Below are positions 58,346 through 64,000 of a stretch of 64,000 nt of DNA, piece after piece. The position numbers were made by a program, and so were the translations under genes. Source of the DNA: Rhynchopus sp. YZ270_cl-10 (taxonomy: Eukaryota; Euglenozoa; Diplonemea; Diplonemida; Diplonemidae); NCBI GenBank assembly GCA_964035575.1, contig OZ037913.1:620001-684000 (forward strand), given 5' to 3'. The notes beneath the pieces are model-generated. The model was given only the letters and a program-made list of their open reading frames with translations, was not told the DNA's origin and made no database searches. Each line of letters begins with the position of its first letter. Position 1 is the stretch's first letter.

Positions 58346-59545
58346 ATGGAAGGTACAGTATCTGCCTCTACAAGCATTGAGGAGATATGCCTTCTTCTGC
58401 GTGAGGTGTCCGAACGGGAGGCGAGAGTGACGGAGTTGGTGCCTGTTTTGATGAAGGCTGCGGCTGTCACGAGCAAGACAGATTTGTACCGTTTTTATGA
58501 GTTAGGTGGGGTGGCACAGTTCTGCCGTATCCTCGAGACGCATGCTGAGGACTGCAGTACGTCCGACCACATCGATTTCAAGACGGTCACCATGATGCTG
58601 TGTCAAACCCTGCTCGGGGTTGGTCAGATCCGTTCTTATATGTCCCTCAAGGGGCGTACCCTTACGTATATAACAAAGATCGCCACCTCATTGCTTCTAT
58701 TGAAGGATTTGTCTAGCGGGTCTGAATCGGAGTTGGTCTCTGTGAAGGTGATGGCAGCGTTGTGTTTGAATTCCATGCCTTTGATGCACGATGAATGGGT
58801 GTTGCACGGTATTCCAGAGCTTGCAATGGAGCTGCTGTCGGATGAGAGCTACCCGAAGTACGGTGTAGAACAGGTTGCTATCAATGAAGAGACAAGAAGT
58901 GATGGGCTGCTCGATGAGAAGCTGGTGAATCAGCAGAACCTCGCCCCGTCTAGCCTGCTCGATGCGGGGCTTTTATTGTTAGCAAACTTCTGCGCCTCTC
59001 AGGAGTTCTACAACCGCGTAATGGAGCTGGGTATTGCAGAACAACTTACAATTATTGCACATCGTCTTTGCACGACCGAAACGGAGGTGAAAGATGGCCT
59101 CTCCTTTGCGGGTACCATCCTACGCTACATCACGCTGCTCTCTGTGTTGTATGCTGTTGATGAGAGCAGGGAAAAGCTGGATTTTTTGCAGCGTGGTCAT
59201 GACGAAGATGTGTCTATTATTGAAAAGCTTCTTCCCGAGCTTGCCATGCATGAGAAGGTGGAGGTGCGGTCTATGGCTCACCAACTGCTTGCGGAGTACA
59301 CAGGGGTCTCGCCTGCAGAGCACGAATGGGTCTTCGAGTCCATCCCAGCAAGCAACGTCAACGAAACCGAGCCTGCCTTCGACCTCACCCGGCAGTGCTC
59401 CCTCCCACTCTGTATCAAGGAGGAGGAGGCGCCTCTTGCGTTCAAATGGTGCTCTAAATGCAAGATCCCTGTCTATTGCTCCCAAGAATGCCAAAAAGCA
59501 GACTGGAAACAACACAAACACCTTTGCAAAACCTTAGGAATCTAA
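58346..59545 (+). CDS. Armadillo-like helical protein with a C-terminal MYND zinc finger
   Basis: A single exon encodes 399 residues from the first ATG after the phosphatase stop. Residues 1-340 are mostly leucine-rich helices (ALCLNSMPLM, LLLLANFCASQEF) that suggest an armadillo- or HEAT-like repeat scaffold. The last 45 residues have the MYND pattern, with cysteine pairs in CSLPLC, WCSKC and YCSQEC and the terminal HKHLC, which bind two zinc ions and contact proline-rich partners. The family function is protein-protein interaction, so an adaptor role is inferred. The 79-base gap to the phosphatase gene means they could share a transcript or regulatory region. Confidence 0.9.
   Translation: MEGTVSASTSIEEICLLLREVSEREARVTELVPVLMKAAAVTSKTDLYRFYELGGVAQFCRILETHAEDCSTSDHIDFKTVTMMLCQTLLGVGQIRSYMSLKGRTLTYITKIATSLLLLKDLSSGSESELVSVKVMAALCLNSMPLMHDEWVLHGIPELAMELLSDESYPKYGVEQVAINEETRSDGLLDEKLVNQQNLAPSSLLDAGLLLLANFCASQEFYNRVMELGIAEQLTIIAHRLCTTETEVKDGLSFAGTILRYITLLSVLYAVDESREKLDFLQRGHDEDVSIIEKLLPELAMHEKVEVRSMAHQLLAEYTGVSPAEHEWVFESIPASNVNETEPAFDLTRQCSLPLCIKEEEAPLAFKWCSKCKIPVYCSQECQKADWKQHKHLCKTLGI

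Positions 59546-61368
<1,823 letters not shown>

Positions 61369-61439
<71 letters not shown>
61369..61439. repeat. CT microsatellite between the two element copies
   Basis: About 35 CT units separate the end of the first copy from the start of the second. Confidence 0.93.
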
Positions 61440-61442
<3 letters not shown>

Positions 61443-61846
61443 ACACGCTTTAGCGGAGCAGCTTCGCTGCGTGTTGGGAGATCTTTGATAGAGACTACCG
61501 TCCTTTTGATTTGACATGGCACGCACACTGCTATTTGGCAGAATATTTATTTGATTTTCCTCAGGCTTTGTCCTGGTTGGCCGGGGTCCGTTTATGTTTC
61601 AGTCTCTACCCTCACCAAATCACCACACCATCTTCATCAGATTTTTTGTTGGAATTTGTTTTGGGTTGTTTCGGCTTCCACATTCGCCCCCCTCATCTTT
61701 TTGTTCCCCCACACACGATTCTTCGCTTCGCATCCATCTTCTCGTCCCCTTCCAAGCCACCTAGACGTCTCGGTAGTGTGCAGCCTGCTGGGACATATAC
61801 ACCACCTTCGACTCCGCCTTCTCCACCCAGTGCACCCCTCGACGCT

Positions 61847-63100
61847 ATGGCCACAGCACACATCACCGATTGTGCTACGCTGTTGGCGGCGTTCGAGGCG
61901 CAGACGACGAGCCAGCACGACTGGTCGCCTCCGGATGCGGCCCTGCGTGCGCTGGGCGTGGAAGAGGGCTCCCCTGCGCTGGTGGGACGCAAGATCCAGT
62001 TCGCGGATCTGGCGCGGACGATGCGGGCCCTGGATAAGGAAGTCGCCCGCCACACCGGCGTCCAGGGGCCAGGGCAGGTGACGCGGTTGGCGATTGTGTC
62101 CGCCATCCTCGTCCTCCTCAAGGCGGAGGTGACGGAGGCGAACAGCGCGATGTTCTCAGAGGGCCAGCGCATGTCCCTCACGCGCCTGGTCGGCACCCTC
62201 ACGGTGCTGTCCACGGTGCTGGGGGACCCCGAGACCCGGTCCCGCCTCAGCGGTTCCCGCCCCCCCGCCACCACCGCCGAGACGCCGGTTTTGCCTCAAC
62301 GTGAGGACAGCCCGGAGGCGTCCATCCCGCGCGAGCAGCAGCCGCAGCAGCCGCAGCAGACGCAGCCGGCGGCGGACAACGCGCGGATCGCGCAGCTGGA
62401 GGCTGCGATGATGGAGTTGGCGGCAGCGAAGCGGGAGGGGGACGCGCGGCACGAGCTCCTGTGCCAGCAGCTCAACGCGGTCAGGGACGGTGGTGCGCCT
62501 CCTCCGGCAGCTGCAGCATCGGACTTCCTGGCGCAGTTACGGGCGGCGATCGGCACCGGGGCAGCGGCGCCTATGCAGGTGGAACAGCCGGTTATGGGGA
62601 CGGACGTGGACGTGGTGGCACGCAACCCGAGACACTGGGTGGATTTTTGCGCCGACGCCGACCACTGCGCCGACGCTCTGGTGCAGGCCCTGAAGAGGCG
62701 CCTGCCTACCGAGGCCGGCGACGCGCAGGACGGGGCCCGCTTCGCCGTTGATGTGGTGGGTCTGTTGCTGCAGCAAGCTCCCTTGGAGGCGGTGCTGAGA
62801 AAGCTCGATGACAGTATCTCCTTCTGGCAGTTGAGGGCGAGTTGTGGGAGGTCGGGTGCGGTCGCCTTCCGCGACAAGGTCTGGACGGCGGATGTCGTGC
62901 CGAAGGACCGGCAGGCGGCGGTGGCGGCGGCGCACGCAGCAGGGCGTGGTGCGAAGTCCGGGCACGGGGGTGGCCGGGCCGGGCAGGCGTACGGGGGTGG
63001 CAACGGGGGAGGCCAGGCCGCGCAGCCGTACGCGCCGGGAAACGGTGGTGGCAGAGGCCGAGGCGGGGGAGGGCATTGGCGCGGTGGTCAACGCAAGTGA
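61847..63100 (+). CDS. Gag-like first frame of the tyrosine-recombinase retroelement
   Basis: About 417 residues from the first ATG after the A repeat. An upstream in-frame Met lies inside the repeat and was not chosen. The N-terminal part is helical, the middle is Gln/Pro-rich, and the C-terminus is Gly- and Arg-rich (GRGRGGGGHWRGGQRK), like nucleic-acid-binding tails of Gag proteins. The assignment rests on position and composition; I see no diagnostic motif. Confidence 0.5.
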   Translation: MATAHITDCATLLAAFEAQTTSQHDWSPPDAALRALGVEEGSPALVGRKIQFADLARTMRALDKEVARHTGVQGPGQVTRLAIVSAILVLLKAEVTEANSAMFSEGQRMSLTRLVGTLTVLSTVLGDPETRSRLSGSRPPATTAETPVLPQREDSPEASIPREQQPQQPQQTQPAADNARIAQLEAAMMELAAAKREGDARHELLCQQLNAVRDGGAPPPAAAASDFLAQLRAAIGTGAAAPMQVEQPVMGTDVDVVARNPRHWVDFCADADHCADALVQALKRRLPTEAGDAQDGARFAVDVVGLLLQQAPLEAVLRKLDDSISFWQLRASCGRSGAVAFRDKVWTADVVPKDRQAAVAAAHAAGRGAKSGHGGGRAGQAYGGGNGGGQAAQPYAPGNGGGRGRGGGGHWRGGQRK

Positions 63101-63235
63101 CGAGAGCAGGCGGTAGCGCGCGTTACGCTCTCCCTCCCACCACCCTCCCCCCCCTCTCCCCCCCCTCTTGTTTTTTCTTCCCCCCCCCCACGGCCCTCCC
63201 CGCCAAAACACACATCCGCCGAGTTTTCTTCCGAA

Positions 63236-64000
63236 ATGCTGCTTCAGGCTTTGCGCAAGCCGAAGAAGGGTCTCGGGGTGGCGAGGAGGAAGGAGGTGGA
63301 CGACTGCGTGTTCCGCCTCCGCGACGGCAAGCAGGCCGCGCGCGCTTTGGCCCATCTTGTCCCGTGGGACCAAGCGCACACTTTCGACGTGGGGCCCCGA
63401 GCAGCAGGCACCCGCGACTGGCTGCTCCGAGCGTTCCGGCAGTTCGCCGAAGGGGAGACCGAGACCACGCCTCCCGACCAGACGTTGATTCGGTTCGTCT
63501 GGGGTCGCCTGCGCGGAGCGTCGTCCCTCTCCGTGGCCGACTACTGCGGGCGGCTGCTGAAGGCACTGGCGGCCGAGGGGGAGACGGGATACCGCACGCG
63601 CCGGGTGCTGGCGGTGAAGCGCGCGCTGACGCGTTTCGGGACGTTGCTGAGGCCGAGTCAGGCGCCGCCGGTAGACGTGGACGCGGTGATGGACGTGGTC
63701 GAGGCTTTCGGTCGCGAGGGGGCCGAGCGCGAACGGGCGTTTGTGGCCTTGGTGTGGATGGCACGGGCGCGTATGGCGGACGCACGATACCTGCTGGTGC
63801 GCGACCTGGTGGAGGTGACCGACGAGGGCGCGACGGGGCTGGAAGTCGCCCTGAAGGAGAAGCAGCAGAAGAGCTGGACACCCGTGGTGTATTTGCCACC
63901 CGGGACGCTTACCCAATACGTGGTGGAATGGGCACGCGCGCGTCGCTTGGCGGAAGGACAGGACGCGCCGTTGTTTGCAGTGACCGAGACGCAGTACCAG
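63236..64000 (+). CDS. Tyrosine recombinase frame of the retroelement, cut by the window edge
   Basis: The frame is open from the ATG at 63236 to the end of the window (255 residues seen). A helical core-binding region (LSVADYCGRLLKAL) is followed by WMARARMADARYLLVRDL, which matches the segment around the first catalytic arginine of tyrosine recombinases. A beta region (KSWTPVVYLPP) comes next. The remaining catalytic residues would lie outside the window. In DIRS-order elements this enzyme integrates a circular DNA intermediate. Confidence 0.62.
   Translation, partial: MLLQALRKPKKGLGVARRKEVDDCVFRLRDGKQAARALAHLVPWDQAHTFDVGPRAAGTRDWLLRAFRQFAEGETETTPPDQTLIRFVWGRLRGASSLSVADYCGRLLKALAAEGETGYRTRRVLAVKRALTRFGTLLRPSQAPPVDVDAVMDVVEAFGREGAERERAFVALVWMARARMADARYLLVRDLVEVTDEGATGLEVALKEKQQKSWTPVVYLPPGTLTQYVVEWARARRLAEGQDAPLFAVTETQYQ

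Larger units (their letters stand above)
61440..64000 (+). mobile_element. Second tyrosine-recombinase (DIRS/Ngaro-like) retroelement copy, runs off the window
   Basis: It begins with an A repeat (61440-61696) matching the two A repeats of the neighbouring copy. It continues with a Gag-like frame and a recombinase frame, and leaves the window at the right edge. The part seen looks whole, with no obvious break. Reverse transcriptase and the right-hand repeats would lie outside. It is much richer in G and C than its surroundings, and the near-identical repeats suggest a young insertion. Confidence 0.72.

Overview
This is nuclear DNA of a unicellular eukaryote. Compact genes rich in G and C, often with G or C at third codon positions, are separated by long AT-rich spacers full of poly-A and poly-T runs. 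Several genes carry short spliceosomal introns with an almost fixed GTATG donor. Kelch, p25-alpha (TPPP), MYND, PAN and MIB/HERC2 domains point to a flagellate protist. A free-living metamonad such as a Kipferlia relative is my guess, not something the sequence proves.

Layout, with every recognised gene on the + strand. A giant cysteine-rich cell-surface protein enters from the left edge and ends at 12529 after three introns. A putative N-myristoylated protein lies at 13701-14621. Then comes an 18 kb stretch (14622-32903) in which I find no gene but many short hairpin-forming repeats and foldback elements. A kelch / coiled-coil / p25-alpha protein occupies 32904 to about 37511, followed by a doubtful coding stretch to 38188. 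Further right are a gene of unknown function (40657-42318), a small proline-rich gene (42879-43666), a polytopic membrane protein (44605-46296) and a protein with a C-terminal membrane anchor (47785-48871). After 8.5 kb of repeat-rich spacer come a dual-specificity phosphatase with a possible ankyrin-like N-terminus (57391-58266) and, 79 bases on, a MYND zinc-finger protein (58346-59545). The right end holds two copies of a tyrosine-recombinase retroelement set in CT microsatellite.

Non-autonomous elements with terminal inverted repeats (TIRs) are abundant: a 917 bp element with perfect 32 bp TIRs and a 6 bp target duplication, a 1.94 kb element with about 200 bp TIRs that I read as identical, and a 1.33 kb element that shares its interior but not its ends with the 1.94 kb one. 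Several small foldbacks are present, one nested and one inside an intron.

The most unusual signal is a set of dispersed stem-loops in the spacers. They keep the loop ACGAGAG while the stem sequence changes on both sides, as expected of a conserved RNA structure. A pyrimidine-rich tail follows that resembles the 3' ends of this genome's own introns. At least four other hairpin repeat families are interspersed with them. I know of no described system that matches. All boundaries and splice sites were read by eye.
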